This document shows, piece by piece, positions 52,663 through 62,917 of a DNA stretch of 64,000 nt. Source of the DNA: Micromonospora purpureochromogenes (GTDB taxonomy: Bacteria > Actinomycetota > Actinomycetes > Mycobacteriales > Micromonosporaceae). A program made the position numbers and the translations under genes. Every line of letters starts with the position of its first letter. Positions within the stretch are counted from its first letter, which is position 1. Location: positions 1,426,001-1,490,000 of the forward strand of contig NZ_LT607410.1 of the NCBI RefSeq assembly GCF_900091515.1, given 5' to 3'. A model generated the notes under the pieces. The model saw only the letters and a list, made by a program, of their open reading frames with translations, did not search any database and had not been told where the DNA came from.

Positions 52663-53487
52663 GTGCGTACCGTTCTCGTCTGCGTCCGGACACCGCTCGC
52701 CGCGCAGCAGTTGACCTCGGCCGCCGCCCGGCTCGGCCTGGCCGCGGTCGTGCGGACCGCCGTCTCCGACCCCGAGGTGATGCTGCGGCTGGCCGAGCGC
52801 CCCGTCGACGTCGTGCTCGCCGACACCGCCCTCACCCGACCCGACAGTGCCGGCTTCGTCCGCCGGGTGCTCGCCCGCGCGCCGCAGGCCGCCGTGCTGC
52901 TGCTCGGCGCCGAGGAGTCCGAGGCCGCCGCGGCGACGATCAACGCCGGGGCCCGGGGCCTGATCCAGGGCACCGACCACGACCTGACCAGCGCGGTGGC
53001 CAAGGCGCTGCTGCTGCTCTCCGCCCCCGGCCGGACGGCCCGGAACCGGGTCACCGACCCGGCCCGGGACACCGCGGCGGTGGGCGCGCCGCCCCGGCCC
53101 TCGGCCGGGCGTACCCCGGGCAAGCCGGGCCCGGGCTGGTCCGCCGGACCGGCTGAGGGGCCCGGGGGGCCGTCGGTGGTGCCGGTGCAGCGCGGCGACG
53201 ACGAGGCCGAGCCGGAGGCCGGCGCCGAGCCGGAGGTGCCCGCGCCCACCGGCCGGCGGGGCGCGCCCGGCGCGCGCAGCGGCCGCGGCGCCGTCGGCCT
53301 GACCGAGCGGGAACTGCAGGTGCTGCTCGGGATGGCCGAGGGGAAGAGCAACGCCGAGATCGGGCGGGAGCTGTTCGTCTCCGAGGACACCGTCAAGACG
53401 CATGCCCGACGGCTGTTCCGCAAGCTAGGCGCCCGGGACCGCGCGCACGCGGTGGCCGCCGGTTTCCGCGCCGGCCTGGTCGCCTGA
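52663..53487 (+). CDS. bldM: BldM-like atypical response regulator (LuxR-type HTH)
   Basis: A 274-residue protein. The C-terminal HTH (about 206-270) reads 'LTERELQVLLGMAEGKSNAE', 'IGRELFVSEDTVKTHARRLF' and 'KLGARDRAHAVAAGFRAGLV', nearly matching Streptomyces BldM, and gene order (groESL, wbl, guaB) agrees. The receiver domain (1-125) retains the Asp in 'VVLADTAL', but the acidic pocket has become 'VLVCVRTPL', so phosphorylation is doubtful. A Pro/Gly/acidic linker of about 70 residues separates the domains; BldM of Streptomyces is shorter. GTG start after GGAGAGGAG. Confidence 0.83.
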   Translation: MRTVLVCVRTPLAAQQLTSAAARLGLAAVVRTAVSDPEVMLRLAERPVDVVLADTALTRPDSAGFVRRVLARAPQAAVLLLGAEESEAAAATINAGARGLIQGTDHDLTSAVAKALLLLSAPGRTARNRVTDPARDTAAVGAPPRPSAGRTPGKPGPGWSAGPAEGPGGPSVVPVQRGDDEAEPEAGAEPEVPAPTGRRGAPGARSGRGAVGLTERELQVLLGMAEGKSNAEIGRELFVSEDTVKTHARRLFRKLGARDRAHAVAAGFRAGLVA

Positions 53488-53522
53488 GCCGGCCCTCCGC
53501 GGTCGGGCACAGTCGTCCGGGC

Positions 53523-53933
53523 TCAGTCGTCGGAGGGGGACTCCTCCTCCGCCGCCTCGGTCAGCGTGTCGTGCACCCCGTCGGCGTAGCCGCGGGCGTA
53601 GTCCCAGGTGACGTAGTGGTCGGGGTCGGGGTCGTAGGCCGGCTCGTGCACCCGCGGCCGGCCGGAGCTGAGCAGATGGCGCAGGTTGCCCCGGAGCAGG
53701 TCCCAGTCGAAGTAGTGCGGCTCGCGGCAGTCCTCGCACTCGATCACCAGCCCGCGCACCCCGATCGGCGCCAGCAGGGCCTGGTAGATCTCCAGGTCGG
53801 CCAGGTCCTCCAGGACGTCCTGGCGCTCGACCTCCGTCAGCGGGTCGAGCGCGTCGTCCTCACGGGGATCGTGCAGGCCAGCAGCCGGATCGGCCGGGTC
53901 GCCGTTGAACGGGTCGATGGGCTCGTCGTGCAC
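53523..53933 (-). CDS. DUF5319 domain protein
   Basis: A 136-residue acidic protein with 'PIDPFNGDPADPA' at the N-terminus, 'VLEDLADLEIYQALLAPIGV' and a two-Cys motif in 'VIECEDCREPHYFDWDLLR'. The family is confined to actinobacteria and usually sits beside guaB; its role is unknown. The GTG at 53933 fits a leaderless promoter (TACGGT on minus, 53945-53940, 6 nt upstream). Confidence 0.88.
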   Translation of the reverse strand: MHDEPIDPFNGDPADPAAGLHDPREDDALDPLTEVERQDVLEDLADLEIYQALLAPIGVRGLVIECEDCREPHYFDWDLLRGNLRHLLSSGRPRVHEPAYDPDPDHYVTWDYARGYADGVHDTLTEAAEEESPSDD

Positions 53934-54099
53934 CCCCTCACCGTAGTCCCAACGCTCGCCGGACGCGTCCCCCCGGCCACCCCGGTGGCCTCGCCGACCC
54001 GCGCCGGCACCGCCGGGGCCGGCCCAGCTCAATGGGTACGATGAAACGACGCGCCGTCACCTCGGCGTGCGCCGGTGCCCGCGCGCGCCACCTCGCTGA

Positions 54100-55692
<1,593 letters not shown>

Positions 55693-55720
55693 CCATCACC
55701 CCCAACCACCTGGAGTCCCC

Positions 55721-56839
55721 ATGCGTGACGTGGTCGAGATCGGGCTGGGCAAGACCGCGCAGCGCGGCTACCACCTGGACGACATCGCCATCGTGCCGAG
55801 CCGCCGGACCCGGGACGTCGACGACGTCTCCACCAGCTGGCAGCTCGACGCGTACCAGTTCGGCATTCCCTGCGTCGGGCACCCGTCGGACGCCACGATG
55901 AGCCCGGCCACCGCCGTCCGGCTCGGCCAGCTCGGCGGGCTCGGCGTGCTCAACGTCGAGGGCCTGTGGACCCGGTACGAGAACCCGACCAAGGTCCTGG
56001 AGGAGTTGGCCGGCCTCGGCGAGGACGCCCGGGCGACCAAGCGGCTCCAGGAGGTCTACTCCGAGCCGATCCGCCCCGACCTGATCGCCGAGCGGGTGCG
56101 CGAGCTGCGCGCCGGCGGCGGCACGGTGGCCGTCCGGGTCTCCCCGCAGCACACCCTGGCGCTGGCCCCGGTGATCCTCGACGCCGGCGTCGACATCCTG
56201 GTCATCCAGGGCACCATCGTCTCGGCCGAGCACGTCTCGACGACCGACGAGCCGCTGAACCTCAAGGAGTTCATCGCCGACCTCGACCTGCCGGTCGTGG
56301 TGGGCGGCTGCACCGACTACAAGACGGCGCTGCACCTGATGCGGACGGGCGCGGCCGGCGTGATCGTCGGTATCGGCGGCGACGACTGGTCCACCACCGA
56401 GTCGGTGCTGGGCATCCGGGTGCCGATGGCGACCGCGATCGCCGACGCCGCCGCGGCCCGCCGCGACTACCTGGACGAGACCGGCGGCCGGTACGTGCAC
56501 CTGATTGCCGACGGCGACATCCAGACCTCCGGCGACATCGCCAAGGCGCTGGGCTGCGGCGCGGACGCGGTGATGCTCGGCGAGGCGCTGTCGCTCTGCG
56601 CGGAGGCGCCGGCCGGTGGCGCCTGGTGGCACTCGGCCGCCAGCCACCCGTCGCTGCCGCGCGGTGCGTTCGAGATCGCCGGCGAGCCGCTGGGCTCGAT
56701 GGAACAGCTGCTCTTCGGCCCGGCCGACGAGCCGGACGGCCAGCTCAACCTCTTCGGTGGGCTGCGCCGCGCGATGGCCAAGTGCGGCTACCGCGACCTC
56801 AAGGAGTTCCAGAAGGTCGGCCTGGTCCTGGACCGCTGA
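55721..56839 (+). CDS. guaB3: GuaB3 family IMP dehydrogenase-related protein
   Basis: A 372-residue CBS-free IMPDH paralogue typical of actinobacteria. 'VEIGLGKTAQRGYHLDDIAI' opens it; '[24 protein letters not shown]' spans about 266-289. Homologues in some bacteria act as GMP reductases; in this group the activity is not settled. Same operon as guaB. Confidence 0.92.
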   Translation: MRDVVEIGLGKTAQRGYHLDDIAIVPSRRTRDVDDVSTSWQLDAYQFGIPCVGHPSDATMSPATAVRLGQLGGLGVLNVEGLWTRYENPTKVLEELAGLGEDARATKRLQEVYSEPIRPDLIAERVRELRAGGGTVAVRVSPQHTLALAPVILDAGVDILVIQGTIVSAEHVSTTDEPLNLKEFIADLDLPVVVGGCTDYKTALHLMRTGAAGVIVGIGGDDWSTTESVLGIRVPMATAIADAAAARRDYLDETGGRYVHLIADGDIQTSGDIAKALGCGADAVMLGEALSLCAEAPAGGAWWHSAASHPSLPRGAFEIAGEPLGSMEQLLFGPADEPDGQLNLFGGLRRAMAKCGYRDLKEFQKVGLVLDR

Positions 56840-56877
56840 CCCGGACAAAACCGCCCCTACGCACCGGTCGCGCCGAT

Positions 56878-56883
56878 TAGGCT
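56878..56883 (+). promoter_or_regulatory. -10 box TAGGCT, leaderless promoter of first M1 peptidase
   Basis: TAGGCT ends 6 nt before the GTG at 56890; no Shine-Dalgarno sequence is present. A second TAGGCT at 58325-58330 precedes the next peptidase with a leader of about 20 nt. Confidence 0.55.
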
Positions 56884-56889
56884 CGGCCG

Positions 56890-58302
56890 GTGCGTCGTAT
56901 CCGGTCCAGCGTCCTGCACGTCGCCGCCGTCGTGGCGGCGACGACCCTGGCGACCGCCGGCTGCACGTCCGACCGCGACGACCGCAGCGAGTTCCGGCCC
57001 GGCGCCGCCGACGCCGGTGACCCGTACGTCCCGGGTCGTGGCAACGGCGGCTACGACGTCTCCGGCTACCGGCTGCGCGTGCGGTACGACCCGGCGACCG
57101 ACCGGTTGACCGGCCGGGCCACCGTCACCGCGACCGCCACCGGCAACCTCTCCCGGTTCAATCTGGACCTGATCGGGATGGACGTCTCGGGGGTGACCGT
57201 CTCCGGGGCGGCGGCCCGGCACCGCCGCGACGGCAGCGAGCTGGTGATCACGCCGCCGCGGGGGCTGCCCCGCGGCACCGGGTTCACCGTCGAGGTCGAC
57301 TACGCCGGGGTGCCGACCGCCGTCCCCGACGGCGAGCTGGGCAGCGGCGGGTTCCTGCATACCGCCGACGGGGCGATCGCCCTCGGCCAGCCCGAGTCGG
57401 CGGCCACCTGGTTCCCGGTCAACGACCACCCGTCCGACAAGGCCACCTACGACATCGAGGTGACGGTCCCCGACGGGCTGGCCGCGCTGAGCAACGGGGT
57501 GCCGGGGGAGCGGAGCAGCACCGGCGGCTGGACCACCTGGCGGTGGGCCGAGCGCGCGCCGATGGCCAGCTACCTGACCACCCTGGTGATCGGCGACTAC
57601 CGGGTGGAGACCGGCACGCACGGCGGCCGACCGATGGTCACGGCGGTACCGGCCAACCTGCCGGCGACCGGCCCCGAGGCGGCCTCGCTGGCCCGTACCG
57701 GCGAGATAGCGGACTTTCTCGCCAGCCGGTTCGGGCCGTACCCGTTCGACTCCTACGGCGGCATCGTGGTGACCGACAGCCGGATCGGGTACGCGTTGGA
57801 GACCCAGTCCCGCCCGGTCTACGGGCCGGGCTTCTTCTCCGGCGGCCGGCCGAACCCGTCGGTGGTGGTGCACGAGCTGGCCCACCAGTGGTTCGGCGAC
57901 AGCGTCTCGCTGGCGAGCTGGCAGGACATCTGGCTCAACGAGGGCTTCGCCACGTACGCGGAATGGCTCTGGACGGAGCACGACGGCGGCCGGACCGCGC
58001 AGCGTGCCTTCGAGCTGCGGCACGCCGTCACCGACTGGTCCCAGCCGGCGGTCGATCCCGGCCGGGCGGCGATGTTCGGCGACGGGGTCTACCAGCGGGG
58101 TGCCCTCGCGGTGCACGCGCTGCGCCGGACGGTCGGCGACGAGACGTTCTTCCGCCTGCTGAGCGGCTGGACCGAGGAGCGGCGCGGCGGCGTCGCCAGC
58201 ACCGCCGACTTCGCCGGGTACGCCGAGCGGGTCGCCGGCCGCCCGTTGCGCCCCCTGCTGGACGCCTGGCTGGCCGGCGGCGTCGCGCCCGCCCTGCCGT
58301 GA
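56890..58302 (+). CDS. M1-family metallopeptidase lipoprotein
   Basis: A 470-residue extracellular lipoprotein: signal peptide (1-24) with lipobox Cys in 'LATAGCTSD'. It carries the M1 N-terminal beta domain and the catalytic domain with zinc motif 'HELAHQWFGDSVSL' and downstream Glu in 'NEGFATYAEW' (about 327-360). It lacks the large C-terminal domain of aminopeptidase N (about 850 residues), as in other short actinobacterial M1 enzymes. It is followed 55 nt later by a close paralogue. Confidence 0.92.
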   Translation: MRRIRSSVLHVAAVVAATTLATAGCTSDRDDRSEFRPGAADAGDPYVPGRGNGGYDVSGYRLRVRYDPATDRLTGRATVTATATGNLSRFNLDLIGMDVSGVTVSGAAARHRRDGSELVITPPRGLPRGTGFTVEVDYAGVPTAVPDGELGSGGFLHTADGAIALGQPESAATWFPVNDHPSDKATYDIEVTVPDGLAALSNGVPGERSSTGGWTTWRWAERAPMASYLTTLVIGDYRVETGTHGGRPMVTAVPANLPATGPEAASLARTGEIADFLASRFGPYPFDSYGGIVVTDSRIGYALETQSRPVYGPGFFSGGRPNPSVVVHELAHQWFGDSVSLASWQDIWLNEGFATYAEWLWTEHDGGRTAQRAFELRHAVTDWSQPAVDPGRAAMFGDGVYQRGALAVHALRRTVGDETFFRLLSGWTEERRGGVASTADFAGYAERVAGRPLRPLLDAWLAGGVAPALP

Positions 58303-58357
58303 TCCGCGGGTGATCGCCGGTCGGTAGGCTGCCGCCGACGACACGGGGAGGTGCCGG

Positions 58358-59812
58358 GTGGCCATGGCGCGGATGCGGCGGGGAGTCGGTCTGGTGACGG
58401 TGGCGGCCCTCGGGCTCGCCGGGTGCGGGTCCGACCCGGAGCCGCGGCCGGCGCCGGCCACGGCACCGGCCCCGACGGCCGGGCGGCAGTTCGCGCCGGG
58501 CGCGGCCGGCGTCGGCGACGCCTACTTCCCGAGCTACGGCAACGGCGGGTACGACGTCGGGCGGTACACCGTCAAGGTCCGCTACGACCCGGCGACCGAC
58601 CGGCTCACCGGCACCGCCACCGTGCAGGCGACGGCCACCGCCGACCTGTCCGCGTTCCACCTGGACCTGGCCGGGCTGACCGTGCGGAAGGTGACCGTGG
58701 ACGGCGCGCCGGCCCGGCACGCCCGCGAGGCCGACGAGCTGATCGTCACCCCGGCCGCCGGGCTCACCGCCGGCAACGGCTTCACCGCCGAGATCAGCTA
58801 CGGGGGAAAGCCGGAGCCGCTGGCCAACGAGGTGCTCGGTGAGGGCGGCTGGCTGCACACCACCGACGGCGCGATCGCGCTCGGCCAGCCGGAGTCGGCG
58901 AGCACCTGGTTCCCGGTCAACGACCACCCCTCGGACAAGGCGACCTACGACGTCGAGATCACCGTCCCGAAGGGGCTGACCGCGGTCAGCAACGGGGTGC
59001 CGAAGGGGCGCTCGGACGCCGACGGCTGGACCACCTGGAAGTGGTCCGAGGCCGCCCCGATGGCCAGCTACCTGAGCACCGTGGTGATCGGGGACTACCG
59101 GGTCGAGACCGGCGAGCACAAGGGACGGCCGGTGTTCAGCGCGGTCAGCACCAAGCTCGGCAAGGGGGCCGCCGACGCGTCGATGGCCCGCACCACGGAG
59201 GTCGCCGACTACCTGGAGAGCGTCTTCGGGCCGTACCCGTTCGCCGCGTACGGCGGGGTGGTGGTCGCCGACGAGCGGATCCGGTACGCGCTGGAGACGC
59301 AGAGCCGCCCGGTCTACGGCGCGGGCTTCTTCCGGGGCGGCGAGAACACCGGCGTGGTCGCCCACGAGCTGGCCCACCAGTGGTTCGGCAACAGCGTCTC
59401 GCTGGCGAAGTGGCAGGACATCTGGCTCAACGAGGGGCTGGCCACCTACGCCGAGTGGCTCTGGGCCGAGCACCGGGGCACCGGCACCGCCCAGGCGGCC
59501 TTCGACCGGCGGTACGCCGGTTCGTCCAGCAGCCTCTGGCAGACGCCGCCGGCCGAGCCCGGTCGGGAGAACCTGTTCAGCGAGTCGGTCTACCAGCGCG
59601 GCGGGATGACCGTGCACGCGCTGCGGGTGGCGGTCGGTGACGCGGCGTTCTTCAAGATCCTCAAGACCTGGGCGGCGGAGAAGCGCAACGGCAACGCCAC
59701 CACCGAGGATTTCGTCGCGGTCGCCGAGCGGGTCTCCGGCAAGCAGCTCGACAAGCTCTTCGCCGCCTGGCTGCACGGCACCGAGCGCCCGCCGGCCCCG
59801 AAGCGAATCTAG
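58358..59812 (+). CDS. M1-family metallopeptidase lipoprotein, tandem paralogue
   Basis: A 484-residue lipoprotein with lipobox Cys in 'LGLAGCGSD', zinc motif 'HELAHQWFGNSVSL' and Glu in 'NEGLATYAEWLWAE'. It shares most of its sequence pattern with the preceding gene, including 'GALGQPESA'-like and 'WFPVNDHPSDKATYD' stretches, so the pair arose by duplication. GTG start 6 nt after GGGGAGG; an ATG two codons later is possible. The 3' end overlaps the convergent LCP gene by 4 nt. Confidence 0.92.
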   Translation: MAMARMRRGVGLVTVAALGLAGCGSDPEPRPAPATAPAPTAGRQFAPGAAGVGDAYFPSYGNGGYDVGRYTVKVRYDPATDRLTGTATVQATATADLSAFHLDLAGLTVRKVTVDGAPARHAREADELIVTPAAGLTAGNGFTAEISYGGKPEPLANEVLGEGGWLHTTDGAIALGQPESASTWFPVNDHPSDKATYDVEITVPKGLTAVSNGVPKGRSDADGWTTWKWSEAAPMASYLSTVVIGDYRVETGEHKGRPVFSAVSTKLGKGAADASMARTTEVADYLESVFGPYPFAAYGGVVVADERIRYALETQSRPVYGAGFFRGGENTGVVAHELAHQWFGNSVSLAKWQDIWLNEGLATYAEWLWAEHRGTGTAQAAFDRRYAGSSSSLWQTPPAEPGRENLFSESVYQRGGMTVHALRVAVGDAAFFKILKTWAAEKRNGNATTEDFVAVAERVSGKQLDKLFAAWLHGTERPPAPKRI

Positions 59813-60939
59813 TTCTTCACCCGCAGCTCGGGGTGGGCGGCGAGGAACTTCTCGGCGTCGCCGGCCTTGAGCGCGGTGAGGAACTGCCGGCCGACCGGCT
59901 TGAGCTCCTCACCCCGGTACGCGCTGCCCTTGCCCACCCCGCTGCCGGGGAGCGCGACCGGGGTGAACCGGTCGACGCTCAGCCCACCGAGGGCGTACGC
60001 GAAATCGACGATGCGGGGACCGCCGGCGTAGATCAGGGTGTCGCCGAGCGCGTCGACCACCTGCTGGACCCGGTCCGGCTGGCGGGCCAGGTTCTCGTCG
60101 AGGATCTTGGCGGTCAGCGCCCGGATGAGCTGCTGCTGGTGGCGCTGCCGGGCGTAGTCGCCGCCGGCGATGTAGCGCTGGCGGGCGTAGTCCAGCGCCT
60201 GCCAGCCGTTGAGGTGCCGCTGGCCCTTCTCGTAGACCATCTGCGGCCCGACGTAGCCGCCGCCGGAGGGCGCCGGGTCGCGGTGCTTGCCGTCCGGCCG
60301 GCGGTGCAGCGAGACCACCCGCTGGTCGACGTAGATGTCCACCCCGCCCAGGGTGTCCACCAGCTTGTCGAAGCCGTTGAAGGTGATCACCGCGCCGGCG
60401 TCGAACCGCAGCCCGGTGTATCCGCTGACCGTGCTGCGCAGCAGCTCGTACCCCTGGGCGACGCGGTGCTCCTTGGGCTTGCCCGGCACCCGGCTGCCGT
60501 AGCCCATCGCGTGGGTGAGCTTGGTCTTTCCGCCCCGGTAGCCCGAGGTGGGGAAGGCCGGGATGTCCACCAGCAGGTCGCGGGGGAGCGAGAAGAGGTA
60601 CGCCCGGTCCAGCCCGGCCGGCACGTGCAGCACCAGCACCGCGTCACTGTGCGGCTCCCACCCGGGGACGCTGACCCGGGTGTCCACCCCGACCAGCAGC
60701 AGGTTGAGCGGCCCGGTGATGCCGGCCCCGGGCGGGGCGGTCGGGCTGGGCTCGGCGGCGGTGCTCGGCGTGGCGGTCGCGGTGGCGCTGGCGGCGACCG
60801 CGCCCGGCCGGCGCTGCGGCCCGTCGTCGCTGACCAGCCGGTTCACCACCAGGGCGCCCCCGGCGACCAGGACCACCGCGGCGAGGGCGGCCAGCAGCAG
60901 CACCCGGCGCGGTCGTCGCGCCCCTGTCTCGTGAGCCAT
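59809..60939 (-). CDS. LytR-CpsA-Psr (LCP) family cell-wall ligase
   Basis: A 376-residue membrane protein. A short basic N-terminus and one transmembrane helix (about 13-35) are followed by a Thr/Ala/Pro linker and the extracellular LCP domain (about 80-265). That domain has 'LNLLLVGVDTR', 'HSDAVLVLHV', 'LPRDLLVDIP' with catalytic Arg/Asp, and 'ALDYARQRYIAGGDYARQRH'. LCP enzymes attach polymers such as arabinogalactan or teichoic acids to peptidoglycan. ATG 60939 has GGGGG upstream; a GTG at 60948 is also possible. Confidence 0.9.
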   Translation of the reverse strand: MAHETGARRPRRVLLLAALAAVVLVAGGALVVNRLVSDDGPQRRPGAVAASATATATPSTAAEPSPTAPPGAGITGPLNLLLVGVDTRVSVPGWEPHSDAVLVLHVPAGLDRAYLFSLPRDLLVDIPAFPTSGYRGGKTKLTHAMGYGSRVPGKPKEHRVAQGYELLRSTVSGYTGLRFDAGAVITFNGFDKLVDTLGGVDIYVDQRVVSLHRRPDGKHRDPAPSGGGYVGPQMVYEKGQRHLNGWQALDYARQRYIAGGDYARQRHQQQLIRALTAKILDENLARQPDRVQQVVDALGDTLIYAGGPRIVDFAYALGGLSVDRFTPVALPGSGVGKGSAYRGEELKPVGRQFLTALKAGDAEKFLAAHPELRVKN

Positions 60940-60951
60940 GCTCGGCACCCC

Positions 60952-61028
60952 CGTTGAAACAACGCTCCGACGGGGGCCCCGAGTTGCGGGCGTGGCCGGA
61001 CGGATCGGTGGACGCGATCATGATCGCG
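60952..61028. promoter_or_regulatory. Two palindromes in the LCP / ChoD divergent promoter region
   Basis: CGTTG-AAA-CAACG (60952-60964) lies 13 nt from the LCP start. CGCGATCATGATCGCG (61013-61028) is a perfect 16-bp palindrome 48 nt before the oxidase start. Either could be an operator; GATC-rich palindromes can also arise by chance in GC-rich DNA. A -10-like TAATGAT lies just upstream of the oxidase ATG. Confidence 0.4.
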
Positions 61029-61076
61029 CGAAAACTGGCGCTGGCGCGATGGCTACTCAGCGGTAATGATGCGTTC

Positions 61077-62774
61077 ATGCGGTACGACGTGGTCGTCATC
61101 GGGTCCGGCTTCGGCGGCAGCGTCACCGCGCTCCGGCTGGCCGAAAAGGGTTACACCGTCGGCGTTCTGGAGGCCGGCCGGCGGTTCGCCGACGACGAGT
61201 TCCCACAGACCTCCTGGCGGGCCCGGCGCTTCCTCTGGGCGCCGAAGCTCGGCTGCTACGGCCTGCAACGGATCACGTTGCTCCGCTCGGCCGACCGCAA
61301 GGCCGGCGGCGGCGTGATGGTGCTCTCCGGGGCGGGGGTGGGCGGCGGCTCGCTGGTCTACGCCAACACCCTCTACGAGCCGTTGGACGCCTTCTACGAC
61401 GATCCGCAGTGGCGCGGCATCACCGACTGGCGCGACGAGCTGGCCCGCCACTACGACCAGGCGAAGCGGATGCTCGGCGTCACCACGTACCCGGTCGACA
61501 CCGGCGCGGACCGGGCGATGCGCGCGGTCGCCGAGCGGATGGGGGTCGGCCGGACCTTCCACGCCACCCCGGTGGGCGTGCACATCGGCCGCCCCGGCCA
61601 GCGGGTCCCGGACCCGTACTTCGGCGGCGTCGGCCCGGAGCGCACCGGCTGCACGCACTGCGGCTCCTGCATGACCGGCTGTCGTCACGGCGCGAAGAAC
61701 ACCCTGGTCAAGAACTACCTCTGGCTGGCCGAGCGGCTCGGCGTCGAGGTCCACCCGCTGACCACGGTGACCGCCGTCCGGCCGGCGCCCGACGGCGGGT
61801 ACGAGGTGCACACCGAGCGGACGGGCGCCTGGCTGCGGCGGCGCCGGCAGGTCGTCCACGCCGACCAGGTGGTTTTCGCCGCCGGGGCGCTGGGCACCCA
61901 GCGGCTGCTGCACGAGATGAAGGCGACCGGGGCGCTGCCCGGCCTGTCCGACCGGCTCGGCGAGCTGACCCGGACCAACTCCGAGGCGATCCTCGGCGCT
62001 TCGGTGCCCCGCGGGCGGGCCCGCGCCGAGGGGGTGGACTTCACCGAGGGGGTGGCGATCACCAGCTCCTTCCACCCCGACCCGCAGACCCACATCGAGC
62101 CGGTGCGCTACGGCCGCGGCTCGAACGCGATGGGGCTGCTCCAGTCGCTGCTGGTCGACGGTGGCCCGCACCGGGTCCGGCGCTGGCTGGGCAGCATCGT
62201 CCGGCAACCGGGGCTGGCGGCCCGGATGCTGTCGGTGCGCGGCTGGTCGGAGCGGACGGTGATCGCCCTGGTCATGCAGTCGGTGGACAACTCGCTGACC
62301 ACCCGGTTCCGGCGCGGCCTCTTCGGCCGGCGACTGGTCTCCGGCCCGGGCCACGGCGCGCCCAACCCGACCTGGATTCCGGCCGGCAACCAGGCGGTCC
62401 GGCTGCTCGCCGAGGAGATCGGCGGTACGCCGGGCGGCGCGCTGACCGAGCCGTTCAACATCCCGATGACCGCGCACATCCTCGGCGGGGCGGTGATCGG
62501 GGCGTCCCCGGCCGACGGGGTCATCGACCCGTGGCACCGGGTCTACGGCCACCCGGGGCTGCACGTGGTGGACGGGGCGGCGGTCTCGGCGAACCTCGGC
62601 GTGAACCCGTCGCTGACGATCACCGCCCAGGCGGAGCGGGCGATGTCCTGCTGGCCGAACAAGGGCGAGGACGACCCCCGTCCGCCGCTCGGCGAGGCGT
62701 ACGCCCGGGTCGAACCGGTGGCCCCGTACCGCCCGGCGGTGCCGGCGGAGGCCCCCGGCGCGCTGCGCGGCTGA
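61077..62774 (+). CDS. choD: GMC oxidoreductase, cholesterol oxidase (ChoD)-like
   Basis: A 565-residue FAD enzyme. The dinucleotide motif 'VVVIGSGFGGSVTALRLAEK' begins at residue 5. 'GAGVGGGSLVYANTLYEP', an extra Cys cluster 'GCTHCGSCMTGC' (about 199-210) and C-terminal 'HILGGAVIGASPADGVID' follow. The gene order guaB-guaB3-choD-guaA parallels mycobacteria, where the gene is called choD. Sterol oxidation by this enzyme is not proven; the Cys-rich motif suggests a distinct subclass with a possible iron-sulfur or structural site. No secretion signal. Confidence 0.85.
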   Translation: MRYDVVVIGSGFGGSVTALRLAEKGYTVGVLEAGRRFADDEFPQTSWRARRFLWAPKLGCYGLQRITLLRSADRKAGGGVMVLSGAGVGGGSLVYANTLYEPLDAFYDDPQWRGITDWRDELARHYDQAKRMLGVTTYPVDTGADRAMRAVAERMGVGRTFHATPVGVHIGRPGQRVPDPYFGGVGPERTGCTHCGSCMTGCRHGAKNTLVKNYLWLAERLGVEVHPLTTVTAVRPAPDGGYEVHTERTGAWLRRRRQVVHADQVVFAAGALGTQRLLHEMKATGALPGLSDRLGELTRTNSEAILGASVPRGRARAEGVDFTEGVAITSSFHPDPQTHIEPVRYGRGSNAMGLLQSLLVDGGPHRVRRWLGSIVRQPGLAARMLSVRGWSERTVIALVMQSVDNSLTTRFRRGLFGRRLVSGPGHGAPNPTWIPAGNQAVRLLAEEIGGTPGGALTEPFNIPMTAHILGGAVIGASPADGVIDPWHRVYGHPGLHVVDGAAVSANLGVNPSLTITAQAERAMSCWPNKGEDDPRPPLGEAYARVEPVAPYRPAVPAEAPGALRG

Positions 62775-62903
62775 TCGCCCGGGCCGGACCGGGGGCACCG
62801 GAGGCGCGGCCGGCCGGCGGCGGCGGTCGGCCGGTTGACCGGCGGGGACGTGACGCGGCACGCCCGGAGCCCGGCCGCTGCCGGGGCCGGGGGTGACTGT
62901 CGG

Positions 62904-62909
62904 TAGGCT
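62904..62909 (+). promoter_or_regulatory. -10 box TAGGCT, leaderless guaA promoter
   Basis: TAGGCT ends 8 nt before the guaA ATG and no Shine-Dalgarno sequence lies between. Confidence 0.55.
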
Positions 62910-62917
62910 TTCTGCAC

